A stretch of DNA of 64,000 bases from Prochlorococcus sp. AG-409-P19 (GTDB taxonomy: Bacteria > Cyanobacteriota > Cyanobacteriia > PCC-6307 > Cyanobiaceae). The notes under the pieces were generated by a model. It saw only the letters and a list, made by a program, of their open reading frames with translations. It was not told where the DNA came from and ran no database searches. A program made the translations under genes and the position numbers. The stretch is taken from NCBI GenBank assembly GCA_003215315.1, contig QCKO01000001.1, positions 62,001 to 126,000 of the forward strand, read 5' to 3'. Shown piece by piece: positions 1 through 9,130 of the stretch (position 1 is its first letter; every line of letters starts with the position of its first letter).

Positions 1-595
1 CGTCATGAGCTAGAGCAAATAAAGCTAAAATTGAATACCTCAAATCATATCTAAAATTTATATATAATGCTATACAGAAAAAGGCTACAAAAAGAGAAAC
101 CAAACTACTTTTGAGTAATTTCTTACCTAATGTAGGTCCTATTGTATCTATTGAAGTCTTAGATAAAGTAAAAGGACCAATATTGCTATCAAGATTCTGA
201 ATTACATAATCTGATTGTGCTGCTGATAGAAATGGTAGCCTAAGTAAAATTGAAGAGGAATTATCTAAAATTTGAATTTTGGCTCCATTTAAATTTGGGA
301 GTGAAAGATTACCTTTCTCATTAGAAGTATTAATTTTTTGAAGACTTAAATTAATATTGTTAGATGTGATCTCAGTACAATTACCATTGCACGATCTCTG
401 AAGAGTTAACTGTGTTCCACCCGTAAAATCCAATCCAGGTCTTAAAGGAGCTTTAATGCCTGGGTTAAATGAACTTGTAACCATCCCAATAATACTTAAT
501 ACAGATAAGAGTAAAGAAAAAATCCAAACCTTCTCTCTGTTTCTTGTAAGTTCAAGCCTTGTAGATTGAGTCAAAGTTTTTGTTGGTTCAGTCAA
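1..595 (-). CDS. secF: protein-export membrane protein SecF (partial, C-terminus cut by window edge)
   Basis: SecF, with SecD, forms the membrane complex that uses the proton gradient to pull proteins through SecYEG. Translating the minus strand from a TTG at 593-595 gives an N-terminal membrane segment (about residues 25-42), then the conserved LDFTGGTQL motif (about residue 55), a periplasmic domain, and the start of the transmembrane block at IDTIGPTLGKKL. The reading frame runs off position 1 after about 198 codons; the family is usually 300-330 residues. It follows secD after a 5-base gap. No ATG lies in frame between the secD stop and the TTG, so the start is the least certain part. Confidence 0.93.
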   Translation of the reverse strand, partial: MTEPTKTLTQSTRLELTRNREKVWIFSLLLSVLSIIGMVTSSFNPGIKAPLRPGLDFTGGTQLTLQRSCNGNCTEITSNNINLSLQKINTSNEKGNLSLPNLNGAKIQILDNSSSILLRLPFLSAAQSDYVIQNLDSNIGPFTLSKTSIDTIGPTLGKKLLKSSLVSLFVAFFCIALYINFRYDLRYSILALFALAHD

Positions 596-600
596 TTTTA

Positions 601-2100
601 TTATGTAGTTTTATTGGAAAGAATGTTTTTAGAAGGAAGCTGATTAATTGGGACAAAAAAAGTTAAACGTCTTAAACTCTGATAAGTCATTAAAAATCTC
701 AAAATAACCTTAGTACAGCTTAGTGAAGTGAAAAGGCTTAATACAACACCTATCCCTAATGTAGCTGCAAAACCCTTTACAAAGCCTGTACCCAAATAAA
801 ATAAAGCCGTACAGCTAATTAAAGTTGTCAAATGTCCATCTATGATTGAAGAAAAGGCCTCAGAAAAACTAGCTTCTATGGAACGAATTAAAGTGTTACC
901 TCTTCTAAGTTCTTCTTTTAGCCTTTCAAATATCAAAACATTTGCATCTACTGCCATACCAATACTTAATATAAAACCAGCAATACCAGGCAAAGTTAAC
1001 GTTACTGGAATAATCAAATAAACAGCCAAATTAAACAATGAATAAATAGATAAAGCAATTACTGAAACTAATCCTGCCAATCTATAAATTATCACCATAA
1101 ATATTGCTACTAATAATAATCCGGAAAGAGCTGATATTAAACTGATTTGAATATTTTGAGCACCAAGAGTAGGCCCAATAGTTCGAATCTGAATAATTTT
1201 AACTGGGAAAGGAAGAGAGCCTCCCCTAAGTTGAACTTCTAATTCTCGAGCCTCTTCAGCTGAAAAATTACCACTTATTGATGCAGATCCACCTGTAATA
1301 CCTGCTACTTTGAATTGATCACCTACACTAGCTTCGCTAATTGATTCGCCATCTATTACTATTCCAAGCAATCTATTTGTACCCGCTATAGATTTAGTTA
1401 TATTTGCAAAACTATCAGCACCTTCCTTATTAAAAGATAAAGTTACTTCCCAATCTGATATATTTTGCTGCTGCCTTCTACCCGCTGATATCAAATCCTT
1501 TCCAGTTAATGGAGTTGATTCAAATAGATTAACAATTTTCTCATTCAAAACCCTATTTATATATTCTATCTTTTCCAATCCAGTATATGAATCTAACTGT
1601 ATATTATTTTGTTTTAAGACTTGATTAAAGTCTTTATCGTTCAGAAGGACTTCTTCTAGTTGAGTTGATTCTTTGCGGGAGTTTATAACCTTTAGAAGAC
1701 TTGAAACCTGAGATCTAGCTTTCTGTAAGTTTCTAAATGATTGTTCTGTGCCACTTTTCTGAATTCTAAATTCCAATAGAGCGGTTTTACCTAAAACCCT
1801 TGCTGCACTAGTTGGATCTTGTTCTCCTGGTAACTCTAAAAGCAATTGATCAGTACCAATAGTCTGCAAAGTAGATTCCGCAACTCCTAAGCCATTAACT
1901 CTTCGTTCTAATACGGATTTAACAGCTTCAAGTTGATCCTTATTGATTTTATTAATATCTTTAGTAGGTTGAACTTCTAAAGTTAATTGACTACCACCAC
2001 GTAAATCAAGACCCAATTGAAGTGGCAAGGTCTTACAAGCAAAAAAGGCAGAAATAGTTAATGCAATTATTACTGCAAACCAGCCTTGTTGTCTCCCCAT
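601..2100 (-). CDS. secD: protein-export membrane protein SecD
   Basis: SecD is the larger partner of SecF in the Sec accessory complex. The 499-residue product has one N-terminal membrane helix (about 8-25), the signature LGLDLRGGSQL (29-39), a large periplasmic domain, and five or six helices near the C-terminus containing GMAVDANVLIFERLKEE, the SecD motif with the functionally important Asp. Length fits cyanobacterial SecD. The start ATG overlaps the pdhB stop by one base (TAATG), so pdhB, secD and secF are probably cotranscribed. Confidence 0.97.
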   Translation of the reverse strand: MGRQQGWFAVIIALTISAFFACKTLPLQLGLDLRGGSQLTLEVQPTKDINKINKDQLEAVKSVLERRVNGLGVAESTLQTIGTDQLLLELPGEQDPTSAARVLGKTALLEFRIQKSGTEQSFRNLQKARSQVSSLLKVINSRKESTQLEEVLLNDKDFNQVLKQNNIQLDSYTGLEKIEYINRVLNEKIVNLFESTPLTGKDLISAGRRQQQNISDWEVTLSFNKEGADSFANITKSIAGTNRLLGIVIDGESISEASVGDQFKVAGITGGSASISGNFSAEEARELEVQLRGGSLPFPVKIIQIRTIGPTLGAQNIQISLISALSGLLLVAIFMVIIYRLAGLVSVIALSIYSLFNLAVYLIIPVTLTLPGIAGFILSIGMAVDANVLIFERLKEELRRGNTLIRSIEASFSEAFSSIIDGHLTTLISCTALFYLGTGFVKGFAATLGIGVVLSLFTSLSCTKVILRFLMTYQSLRRLTFFVPINQLPSKNILSNKTT

Positions 2101-3098
2101 TACCTCTTTTCTCCTTCTCCAAATACGATTTTCTTTGCAGCATCTACAATTTGATTCGGCTGGATAATAGTTAAGTTCTCCAATTTACCGTTATATGGAG
2201 TTGGTATATCCTGACTTGACAACCTAGTAGGAGGAGCATCAAGCTCATCAAAGCAATTCTCTATAATTAAAGATATTAATTCAGCTCCTATACCGCCTGT
2301 TTTCATACATTCCTCAACTATAATTACTCTATGAGTCTTCTTAATAGATTTACTTATTGTATCCATATCAAATGGCTTAAGTGTGATTAAATCAATCAAT
2401 TCAACATTTATTCCTATTTCATCTAACTTTTCAACTGCTTTTAAACAATGATGACGCATTCTCGAATAAGTCAATATTGTTAAATCTGTTCCTTGCTTAA
2501 CTAAATCTGCTTGATCTAATGCACACACATACTCACCAGAAGGAATCTCTTCACTTAAGTTATAAAGTAAAACATGTTCGAAAAATAAAACTGGGTTGTT
2601 ATCCCTTATTGCAGCTTTCATCAAACCTTTAGCATTAGTGGGTGTACTACAAGCTACTATTTTTATACCTGGTACTGCATGGAAATAAGCTTCTAAACGT
2701 TGGCTATGTTCAGCTCCTAATTGTCTACCCACCCCTCCTGGTCCTCTAACAACAGTTGGGATTTTAAAGTTTCCTCCGCTTGTATACCTCAACATCCCCA
2801 TATTGTTAGATATCTGGTTAAAAGCTAGTAAAAGAAACCCCATGTTCATCCCCTCAACTATTGGGCGCAGGCCTGTCATCGCTGCTCCTACAGCCATACC
2901 AGTAAAGCTATTCTCAGCTATTGGAGTATCCAGTACTCTTAATTCCCCATATTTCTCATATAGATCCTTTGTCACTTTATAAGACCCTCCATATTGTCCA
3001 ACATCCTCTCCCATTACACATACGTAAGGATCCCTTGCCATTTCTTCATCAATGGCTTCTCGGAGGGCATTAAATAAAAGAGTACCTTTCACAGCCAA
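2100..3098 (-). CDS. pdhB: pyruvate dehydrogenase E1 component, beta subunit
   Basis: Beta subunit of the E1 enzyme that decarboxylates pyruvate with thiamine diphosphate and passes the acetyl group to lipoylated E2. The N-terminal [16 protein letters not shown], the GEDVGQYGG motif and the transketolase-like [17 protein letters not shown] segment place it clearly. The 332-residue length is normal. The frame opens with TTG at 3098; a GTG two codons in (3092) is an equally good start, since homologues usually begin just before TLLFNALR. It leads the pdhB-secD-secF cluster. Confidence 0.96.
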   Translation of the reverse strand: MAVKGTLLFNALREAIDEEMARDPYVCVMGEDVGQYGGSYKVTKDLYEKYGELRVLDTPIAENSFTGMAVGAAMTGLRPIVEGMNMGFLLLAFNQISNNMGMLRYTSGGNFKIPTVVRGPGGVGRQLGAEHSQRLEAYFHAVPGIKIVACSTPTNAKGLMKAAIRDNNPVLFFEHVLLYNLSEEIPSGEYVCALDQADLVKQGTDLTILTYSRMRHHCLKAVEKLDEIGINVELIDLITLKPFDMDTISKSIKKTHRVIIVEECMKTGGIGAELISLIIENCFDELDAPPTRLSSQDIPTPYNGKLENLTIIQPNQIVDAAKKIVFGEGEKR

Positions 3099-3283
3099 AA
3101 CAGTAATAACGATATACGGGTTGTTTATCCAAACTATCTCAAACTGTGCCTAATTAGCCTCCTGCTGCAAAAGTCGATAACAGCAAAACAGACAACAACA
3201 TGCCTGGACATAGAAGTAACACCAAAAGGCCTAGGTCATGAAATGTCATAATTCAAAAAATCAACACTAGATATAGTTTGATT

Positions 3284-3640
3284 TTATGTTGTTTTTTGTT
3301 TCTTGGCTTCAAATAAACTTTTAACAAAGACAATAGACAAACCTAAACCTATAAAGCCAAAAGTAAAAGTTGCTAAAAAGCTCATCCCAATTACCAAAGT
3401 TTTAAATCCTGAAGCTACACTTTGAGCTATTGGGGAGCTATAGGAAATATCATGCTCAGTAAAATAAAAAACAAATTTTTTACTTATTATCAAAGAAATA
3501 TAAGCGAAAACAATACTTGTCAAAGCTCCAGAAAGGAAACTGATCGGTCCTTTCTGCTGTACTTCAATGACACCATCAGAATTTTTGGGTCTCTTAATAT
3601 CATTAGAGTCTTTATTAAAGCCAGTTTTAGGTTGGTTCAT
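3284..3640 (-). CDS. DUF3082-like small membrane protein
   Basis: 118 residues: a hydrophilic N-terminal 30, then two predicted membrane helices (about 34-52 and 78-107) separated by a short polar loop. It resembles the cyanobacterial DUF3082 family, whose function is unknown. Its start codon overlaps the ispE stop (ATGA), so it is translated after ispE on the same message. A 222-base frame on the opposite strand over this gene is a shadow. Confidence 0.75.
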   Translation of the reverse strand: MNQPKTGFNKDSNDIKRPKNSDGVIEVQQKGPISFLSGALTSIVFAYISLIISKKFVFYFTEHDISYSSPIAQSVASGFKTLVIGMSFLATFTFGFIGLGLSIVFVKSLFEAKKQKTT

Positions 3641-4578
3641 TGATCGATCGTTGTTATGCCCTCAGATTGCATTGAACAACTCCAGGCAGTTAAACCTGAT
3701 TGAGTGAAAGTGTCCTTACACTTATTCAAGGTAGCATTGGCCATATTTAAATCACGAAACAAACCAAAACAACTTGGTCCTGAACCACTCATGGCATAAG
3801 CAACACAATCTGGGATATTAGAGAATATATCTAAAGCATTCTGAACAGATGGAGTAACAGGTAAGACAACTTTTTGAAGATCATTTATCAAAGAAAATGG
3901 TTCATTTAAATTATGTTTGATCCAGTTGCTTGTTCTTACCAAGTTTCGCTTTCTTTCAAAAGCATATTCTTCTGTTAAATAGTCAGATTCAAAAAGCTCT
4001 TTATATTTATTATATGCCCAAGGAGTAGAGACTTGAACTGTCGGATCTTTAACTAAGATAACACCAAGATTAGAATTAAACGATTCTACTTTCTCTAAAA
4101 CTTCTCCACGCCCAAAACATAATTGACGTCCACCTTGGATACAGAATGGAATATCAGATCCTATCCGAGAAGAGATATTCTCAAGATATTCTAATTTATA
4201 ATTTAAGCCCCATAATGAATTTAAACCAATCAATATAGCAGCCGCGTCCGTGGAACCTCCTGCCAAACCAGCACCTATGGGAATATTTTTAATTAGATTA
4301 ATCTTAACGCCAAGAGACTTGTCACCTGATATTTCCTTTAGCATTTTAGCTGCTTTAATTATTAAATTATCTTCCCCTATAGTTAGGTTATCAATATTAG
4401 TTTGAAGCGTAATAGATCCTTCAATATTGGGATACATTTCAATATAGTCAGACAGGCTTATACTCTGCATAATCATTGCAAGTTCATGATAACCATCATT
4501 CCTTAAGCCAAGAACTTCTAAATGCAGATTTATCTTCGCAGGGGCTCTAACTATCAAAGATTTATTTTGATTTGACAT
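3637..4578 (-). CDS. ispE: 4-diphosphocytidyl-2-C-methyl-D-erythritol kinase
   Basis: Phosphorylates CDP-methylerythritol in the MEP pathway, which supplies isoprenoids for chlorophyll tails, carotenoids and quinones. The GHMP-kinase pattern is complete: N-terminal APAKINLHLEVLG, the ATP-binding PIGAGLAGGSTDAAA, and the C-terminal AMSGSGPSCFG. About 313 residues, normal for the family. I chose the ATG at 4578 (MSNQNKSL) over one five codons upstream because KINLHL normally follows a short leader. The gene overlaps the end of rsmA, which points to translational coupling. Confidence 0.95.
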   Translation of the reverse strand: MSNQNKSLIVRAPAKINLHLEVLGLRNDGYHELAMIMQSISLSDYIEMYPNIEGSITLQTNIDNLTIGEDNLIIKAAKMLKEISGDKSLGVKINLIKNIPIGAGLAGGSTDAAAILIGLNSLWGLNYKLEYLENISSRIGSDIPFCIQGGRQLCFGRGEVLEKVESFNSNLGVILVKDPTVQVSTPWAYNKYKELFESDYLTEEYAFERKRNLVRTSNWIKHNLNEPFSLINDLQKVVLPVTPSVQNALDIFSNIPDCVAYAMSGSGPSCFGLFRDLNMANATLNKCKDTFTQSGLTAWSCSMQSEGITTIDQ

Positions 4579-5416
4579 ACTCTTTTTCATCAAATAATTG
4601 GAATGTTCCTTTGGCCAAAGCTAACCATTGCAAAGGAGAAAGATCTTGTGGTCTTTTATCAAGACTAATCCCATTATTATCCAATAATGATTCAATTGAA
4701 ACGAAAGAACTTAAAAAACGACCAATTGTATTACGTAATTTTTTTCTTCTACCTAAAAAAGCTTTTCTAAGAAGAGTTTCTAGATGGTTCCCTAATTCTG
4801 CATTTATCCTATCTTCTTTGGTTAGTGGCTTTAATAATAATACTTGTGAATCCACTCTCGGAGATGGCTTAAAGCATTTAGGTGAAACATCACATACCTT
4901 TTCACATCGTGCTAACAGTTGAACTCTTACACTTAAAGCGCTGAAATAACTTTGACCAGCATTTGCAGTGATTCTTTCAGCAACCTCCTTCTGCAAAAGC
5001 AAGACTAACGAATCGTATTGAACCTCTGGCATTGTACTTAAATCACCAATTAATCTTCTTAAAAGTGGTCCAGTAATATTATAAGGAATATTTGCTACTA
5101 CCTTATTATCTTCAATACCATCAATAGAAGTAGTTGATGTTTTAAGAATATCTCCCTCAATTAATCTAAAACGTTCATCATGTCCGAATTTTTTTTTCAG
5201 TCCATAAGCCAAATCCCTATCTAATTCAATTGCATGAATAACAGAAGCTTTTGATTCGATCAATTTTTCTGTAAGCGCACCCCTTCCTGGACCAACTTCC
5301 AAAACACGATCGCCAGAAACTATATCAGCTGCTTTTAAAATAGCTTTTAGGACACTTTCACTAATAAGCCAATGCTGTCCAAACCTCTTTCGTGGTTTAT
5401 GGCCAGAAAAAGACAT
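4562..5416 (-). CDS. rsmA: 16S rRNA (adenine1518-N6/adenine1519-N6)-dimethyltransferase
   Basis: RsmA (KsgA) dimethylates two adjacent adenines in helix 45 of 16S rRNA during late small-subunit assembly. Visible motifs: RKRFGQHWL at the N-terminus, the S-adenosylmethionine loop LEVGPGRGALTEKL (about 40-53), the catalytic NIPYNITGPLL (about 108), and the C-terminal LRKAFLGRRKKLRN. 284 residues, typical. It is the first gene of the rsmA-ispE-DUF3082 run on this strand; the plus-strand run starts 111 bases away, so 5417-5527 should hold divergent promoters. Confidence 0.97.
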   Translation of the reverse strand: MSFSGHKPRKRFGQHWLISESVLKAILKAADIVSGDRVLEVGPGRGALTEKLIESKASVIHAIELDRDLAYGLKKKFGHDERFRLIEGDILKTSTTSIDGIEDNKVVANIPYNITGPLLRRLIGDLSTMPEVQYDSLVLLLQKEVAERITANAGQSYFSALSVRVQLLARCEKVCDVSPKCFKPSPRVDSQVLLLKPLTKEDRINAELGNHLETLLRKAFLGRRKKLRNTIGRFLSSFVSIESLLDNNGISLDKRPQDLSPLQWLALAKGTFQLFDEKEYVKSK

Positions 5417-5527
5417 AGCTATACGACTCCATGACTTTTAAGAGTAAAACTAAATTACAAATAAATTTAATATCATTCAATTATCTAACAGAAAATCCTT
5501 ATTCTGGAATCAATTAAAATCTAAAAA

Positions 5528-5929
5528 ATGAGTCTAGACCCAAAGAGCCTTGATCGTCTTAAACAACTTGGGCGTAAATTACCAAAAGAGATTCCTGTAA
5601 CACCCCCCAAATCATACAAAAACCACAGAATTAATCAGAAAAATAAAAATCTTCATCCAATTGAAACAGAAGAAAACCCAGAGAAATTGTTTTATGAACT
5701 AATGAATGCAAGCCAAGATGGGATAGTGCCAGATCATTTAGTAACTCGTCTTAAAAATATAGAAGGAAATAATGAACAGATTAATAATATTATTGAAGAA
5801 AATTCAACAGATGATTTAGATCAAACAAATTCAACAAAATCTAATATCAGCAAAGGTAAAGGAATAAAAAACAATTCAAATAATTTATATGTAAAATTTA
5901 GTCAACTATTACTAGAAGAAGACTCTTAA
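5528..5929 (+). CDS. conserved hypothetical protein upstream of rlmH
   Basis: 133 residues with no membrane segment. The N-terminal LDRLKQLGRKLPKEIP and the central FYELMNASQDGIVPDHLVTRL look conserved. The C-terminal third is low-complexity and rich in Asn, Ser and Lys, as often seen in AT-rich picocyanobacteria. It lies 8 bases before rlmH and is probably cotranscribed with it. I do not recognise a functional domain. Confidence 0.7.
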   Translation: MSLDPKSLDRLKQLGRKLPKEIPVTPPKSYKNHRINQKNKNLHPIETEENPEKLFYELMNASQDGIVPDHLVTRLKNIEGNNEQINNIIEENSTDDLDQTNSTKSNISKGKGIKNNSNNLYVKFSQLLLEEDS

Positions 5930-5937
5930 GAAATAAG

Positions 5938-6375
5938 ATGATAAATACTTCTCGTTACAGAATAATATGCATTGGCAAAGTAAAAAAGAAGTGGATCCAA
6001 ACTGGTATTGATAATTATTTAAGAAGAATGCCTGGCTTAATAATAATTGAGCTAAAAGATAGTGATAAAAAGAAAGAAGCTAGTAATATTAAATCAAGAA
6101 TACACAAAAATGAACGTATTGTTTTACTTCAAGAAACCGGCAATCAATTAACATCTAAGAACCTTTCCACTAAATTAAATGAATTCAATAATGATCGAAT
6201 TGTATTTATAATTGGAGGAGCCAACGGCTTAGATCCTGACCTAAATAAAGTCGCATCTTGGGATTTAAGTCTCTCAAAATTTACGTTTCCTCACGAAATT
6301 GCTCGACTTCTTCTTGTTGAACAAATTTATAGAGCTCAAACAATCTCAGAAGGATCTCCTTACCATCGCGACTAA
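5938..6375 (+). CDS. rlmH: 23S rRNA (pseudouridine1915-N3)-methyltransferase RlmH
   Basis: SPOUT-class enzyme that methylates pseudouridine 1915 in helix 69 of 23S rRNA on the assembled ribosome. The knotted SAM-binding core is visible as VFIIGGANGLDP, then LSLSKFTFPHEIARLLLVEQIYRA, and the diagnostic C-terminus GSPYHRD. 145 residues is close to the family norm of about 155. The N-terminal ICIGKVKKKW matches the family start. It is followed by an 81-base gap containing the umuD control region. Confidence 0.95.
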   Translation: MINTSRYRIICIGKVKKKWIQTGIDNYLRRMPGLIIIELKDSDKKKEASNIKSRIHKNERIVLLQETGNQLTSKNLSTKLNEFNNDRIVFIIGGANGLDPDLNKVASWDLSLSKFTFPHEIARLLLVEQIYRAQTISEGSPYHRD

Positions 6376-6411
6376 AAACGAAAGGATGCTTAACAAAACA
6401 GAAGAAGATGG

Positions 6412-6428
6412 TAGTTCGTATGTACTAT
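6412..6428 (+). promoter_or_regulatory. candidate LexA (SOS) operator and -10 box for umuDC
   Basis: TAGTTC-GTAT-GTACTA (6412-6427) is a near-palindrome of the form TAGTAC-N4-GTACTA with one mismatch. It resembles the cyanobacterial LexA box RGTACNNNDGTWCB. The right arm overlaps a good -10 hexamer, TACTAT (6423-6428), about 28 bases before the umuD ATG, so bound LexA would block the promoter. No convincing -35 box is seen. A perfect version of the same operator precedes the gene at 54108. Confidence 0.6.
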
Positions 6429-6456
6429 TGGTATATTCTGTTGGTGAGGTTACGGA

Positions 6457-6885
6457 ATGCAGAACACATTTCAACCTGACAATCCAAAGTCAAGATCAGA
6501 GCTGCCGCAAACAAATGAATATATATCTGCCGGATTCCCTTCGCCAGCGGAAGAATATATAGAGCCTGGCATAGACTTAAACGAACATTTAATAAAAAAT
6601 CCAATCAGCACATTTTTCCTCCGTGTAAAGGGTAATTCTATGAAAAATATAGGGATCCAAAACAACGATCTCTTAATTGTTGATAGAAGCATAGATGCTA
6701 AGCCAGGACATATTGTAATTGCAATAATAGATGGGGAATTCATCTTAAAAAAATTATCAAAAAGCAAGGACAAGTATTATCTAGAATCCGAAGATAGTAA
6801 CTATCCTAAAATAGATATTAGTCAATATATTAACCTGCAAATATGGGGAGTAGCAATTTACTCTATCCATAATTTAAAGAATTAA
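6457..6885 (+). CDS. umuD: UmuD-like SOS mutagenesis protein (S24 self-cleaving protease)
   Basis: In the SOS response UmuD cleaves itself on RecA filaments; the shortened form joins UmuC to make translesion DNA polymerase V. The 142-residue product has the cleavage region SAGFPSPAEEY with an Ala25-Gly26 bond, the catalytic Ser61 in VKGNSMKN and Lys98 in DGEFILKKL. These are each one residue later than Cys24-Gly25, Ser60 and Lys97 in E. coli UmuD. The Ala-Gly bond is LexA-like. umuC follows after 9 bases. An overlapping frame at 6386-6562 has no similarity to anything and is a shadow. Confidence 0.93.
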   Translation: MQNTFQPDNPKSRSELPQTNEYISAGFPSPAEEYIEPGIDLNEHLIKNPISTFFLRVKGNSMKNIGIQNNDLLIVDRSIDAKPGHIVIAIIDGEFILKKLSKSKDKYYLESEDSNYPKIDISQYINLQIWGVAIYSIHNLKN

Positions 6886-6894
6886 AGTATAACA

Positions 6895-8172
6895 ATGCCT
6901 GTATCAATAGTTCTTATAGATGCAAATAACTTTTATGCTTCATGTGAACAATTTCTCGACCCTTCTATTCAAAAAAAATCAGTGGTTGTACTTTCTAATA
7001 ATGATGGATGCATAATATCAAGAAATGCAGAAGCTAGAAGGTTAGGGATTAAAATGGGTCAACCATATTTCAAGATCAAGAAAGATTTAGAGACATTAAA
7101 AGTAGAAGTTAGAAGCTCAAATTATGAACTATATGGAGATATCAGTTCAAGGATGATGAGAATACTAAGAGATTATTGTGAAAATCTAGAACCTTATTCC
7201 ATAGATGAAGCTTTTGCAACTATTACAAGAACAAAAGATCATAACATACATAAATGGGCACAAAGGTTAAGGTCAATTGTTCTACAATATATAGGAATAT
7301 CTATTTCTATTGGTATAGGAAGCAATAAAGTACAATCCAAAATTGCTAATTATCTTGCAAAAAAATATTCTGGCAATGCTGGTATATTTGATCTAGAAGA
7401 AATTAAAGATAAGAGTAAAATACTGCAATCTATAAAATTAAAAGAAATTTGGGGTATAGGAAGCAAAACTGCAAGTCTATTAACGAAGGAAGGAGTAACC
7501 AATGCAAAACAACTAAGAGACACTGAAACATATAATATAAATAGAAGGCTAGGAATTAAAGGACTAAAATTACAATATGAATTACAAGGTTTCTCATGCT
7601 TGCCTTTAAATTCATCTAGAAAAGAACGAAAGAGAATAATTGTTAGTAGGAGTTTCAGCGCCGCTATTACAAAGCAAAGACAATTAAAAGAAGCAATATG
7701 TTACTACATTATACTAGCTTCACAAAAATTACGAAGATATAATCTGAAGACAAGTTTAGTATTTATATATACAAGAACAAGCATATATCAGGAAAATTAT
7801 TACGAGAAGAAAATTAAAATAAGATTAGATTATCCAAGTAATAATACCCAAGAAATCTTAAAGAAAGTTCTGCCTAATATAAATAAGTTAAATGAAAATA
7901 ATTATGTATTATCAAAAGCTGGCGTAATAATGGAAAAGTTAAGAAGTTCCAACTATGAACAACTAAATTTATTTATAGGTTCAGATAAAAAAAATACAGT
8001 AAAAAACACATCATTAATAAAAGTGATTGACAAAATTAATCATAGATTTGGTAAAAATACAATAACCTGGTGTGCAAGTGGAATCAAACAAGAGTGGAAG
8101 ATGAAAAGAAACAAATTAAGCATGAATAATACCACAAATATCCGCTATCTTGCTATTGTATGGGCTAAATAA
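6895..8172 (+). CDS. umuC: DNA polymerase V catalytic subunit UmuC (Y family)
   Basis: Error-prone translesion polymerase. The metal-binding residues lie in LIDANNFYASCEQF (N-terminus) and YSIDEAFATI (about residues 101-110), with NNDGCIISRNAEAR between. The helix-hairpin region LKEIWGIGSKTASLLTKEG and the C-terminal DUF4113-like segment (FGKNTITWCASG) complete the usual 420-425-residue layout. It forms an operon with umuD under the candidate LexA operator. Codon use is AT-rich like its neighbours, so recent transfer is not obvious. Confidence 0.96.
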   Translation: MPVSIVLIDANNFYASCEQFLDPSIQKKSVVVLSNNDGCIISRNAEARRLGIKMGQPYFKIKKDLETLKVEVRSSNYELYGDISSRMMRILRDYCENLEPYSIDEAFATITRTKDHNIHKWAQRLRSIVLQYIGISISIGIGSNKVQSKIANYLAKKYSGNAGIFDLEEIKDKSKILQSIKLKEIWGIGSKTASLLTKEGVTNAKQLRDTETYNINRRLGIKGLKLQYELQGFSCLPLNSSRKERKRIIVSRSFSAAITKQRQLKEAICYYIILASQKLRRYNLKTSLVFIYTRTSIYQENYYEKKIKIRLDYPSNNTQEILKKVLPNINKLNENNYVLSKAGVIMEKLRSSNYEQLNLFIGSDKKNTVKNTSLIKVIDKINHRFGKNTITWCASGIKQEWKMKRNKLSMNNTTNIRYLAIVWAK

Positions 8173-8275
8173 TATCAAACTAACTATAGTAATAAGAAAA
8201 AGAAAGGTTTGACAAAGAAGGAGATTATATAACATAAACAAAAGTAGTATAATAATTTGGTCGTTAAATTAAAAA

Positions 8276-8740
8276 ATGGAATTCCTTCAATACTTAAGTG
8301 CAAAAGAAATTGAGATCATAAGAATAATAGAGCAGGCAGAATATTCTGCAGAAGAAAATACACCTTTATGCCTTTTAGGAAAAAAATACTTCGGTTTTTT
8401 TAAAAAGCGTCAAAAAAAAATTGTGATATGTACTAAAAATGCTAAATCGCATGGCAGCTATATTAAAGCAGCTGTGAACAAACATGATAATTTTGATCGA
8501 ATTGGAATACACATAAGGAGAGCTGTTAGGCATGAGTCTGTACACATAGCCCAAGCCTGTAATGGTGGAATACCATTAGGAATCGCAAAAGAAAAAAAGC
8601 TTAAGCTTCATCCATATAAAATGGATGCTTGGATCGCTTCTTCGGCAATATCAGGTAAAAAAGAAAAAGAATATGAGGCTTATACGTTAGAAGACAGGCC
8701 AAGGATAATTATCAAAGCATTAAAAAGATATTGTCTATAA
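8276..8740 (+). CDS. HExxH-motif protein (putative zincin-like), unknown role
   Basis: 154 residues, basic, without a signal peptide or membrane helix. Residues 82-95 read RAVRHESVHIAQAC: a HExxH zinc-binding helix (86-90) in a hydrophobic setting typical of metallopeptidases. An acidic cluster, KEYEAYTLED (about 131-140), could give the third ligand. The N-terminal half includes YFGFFKKRQKKIVIC. It lies 103 bases after umuC on the same strand, but a separate promoter is possible. Small proteins of this sort also occur in cyanophages. Peptidase activity is an inference from the motif only. Confidence 0.7.
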   Translation: MEFLQYLSAKEIEIIRIIEQAEYSAEENTPLCLLGKKYFGFFKKRQKKIVICTKNAKSHGSYIKAAVNKHDNFDRIGIHIRRAVRHESVHIAQACNGGIPLGIAKEKKLKLHPYKMDAWIASSAISGKKEKEYEAYTLEDRPRIIIKALKRYCL

Positions 8741-8748
8741 GGTTATAA

Positions 8749-9048
8749 TTATAATTCTTTTAATAATTGATATTGTTTTAACTTTGAACTATATATAAGT
8801 ATCATATTATCCTGGGAAGGAGAGATACCTGTATACCTTCTAATTAAATCAATACTTACTAATGCACAACCACAAGTTTCAACTATTAAAACTGGTAGTG
8901 TCAATTGTGTACCTTGCATTGTTTGTAAATCTTGTGCTTGTCTAATCGCAATTAAAGCCTTACTAAATCCAATTCTTTCAGTAAAATTAGGCCATAGATC
9001 ATTTGAAAGATAAAAATTAGTTAGATCAAAACGGTGGTCCTTAATCAT
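8749..9048 (-). CDS. conserved hypothetical protein
   Basis: 99 residues, soluble, no recognised domain. It contains FTERIGFSKALIAIRQAQ and the hydrophobic LPVLIVETCGCALVSIDLIRRYTG with a CxC motif. The minus-strand gene converges on the HExxH gene and ends 8 bases from it. The AT-rich stretch 9049-9130 upstream contains nothing recognisable. Confidence 0.6.
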   Translation of the reverse strand: MIKDHRFDLTNFYLSNDLWPNFTERIGFSKALIAIRQAQDLQTMQGTQLTLPVLIVETCGCALVSIDLIRRYTGISPSQDNMILIYSSKLKQYQLLKEL

Positions 9049-9130
9049 ATTACAAACAATCTATGAACATATTTTCATTGTAAGGATTAAAAATATAATT
9101 TGCAATGATAATATTGTAATTATACAGTAA

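Noticed and set aside
3422-3643. Plus-strand frame over the DUF3082-like gene
   Set aside because: Antisense shadow: the minus-strand gene has membrane helices and overlaps the ispE stop in the usual way.
6299-6773. Frames overlapping rlmH and umuD on both strands
   Set aside because: The RlmH and UmuD motifs are complete in their own frames; the extra frames show no family pattern.
6400-8740. umuDC plus the HExxH gene as a horizontally acquired or phage island
   Set aside because: No integrase, tRNA junction, direct repeat or clear base-composition change was seen; the neighbours are core genes.
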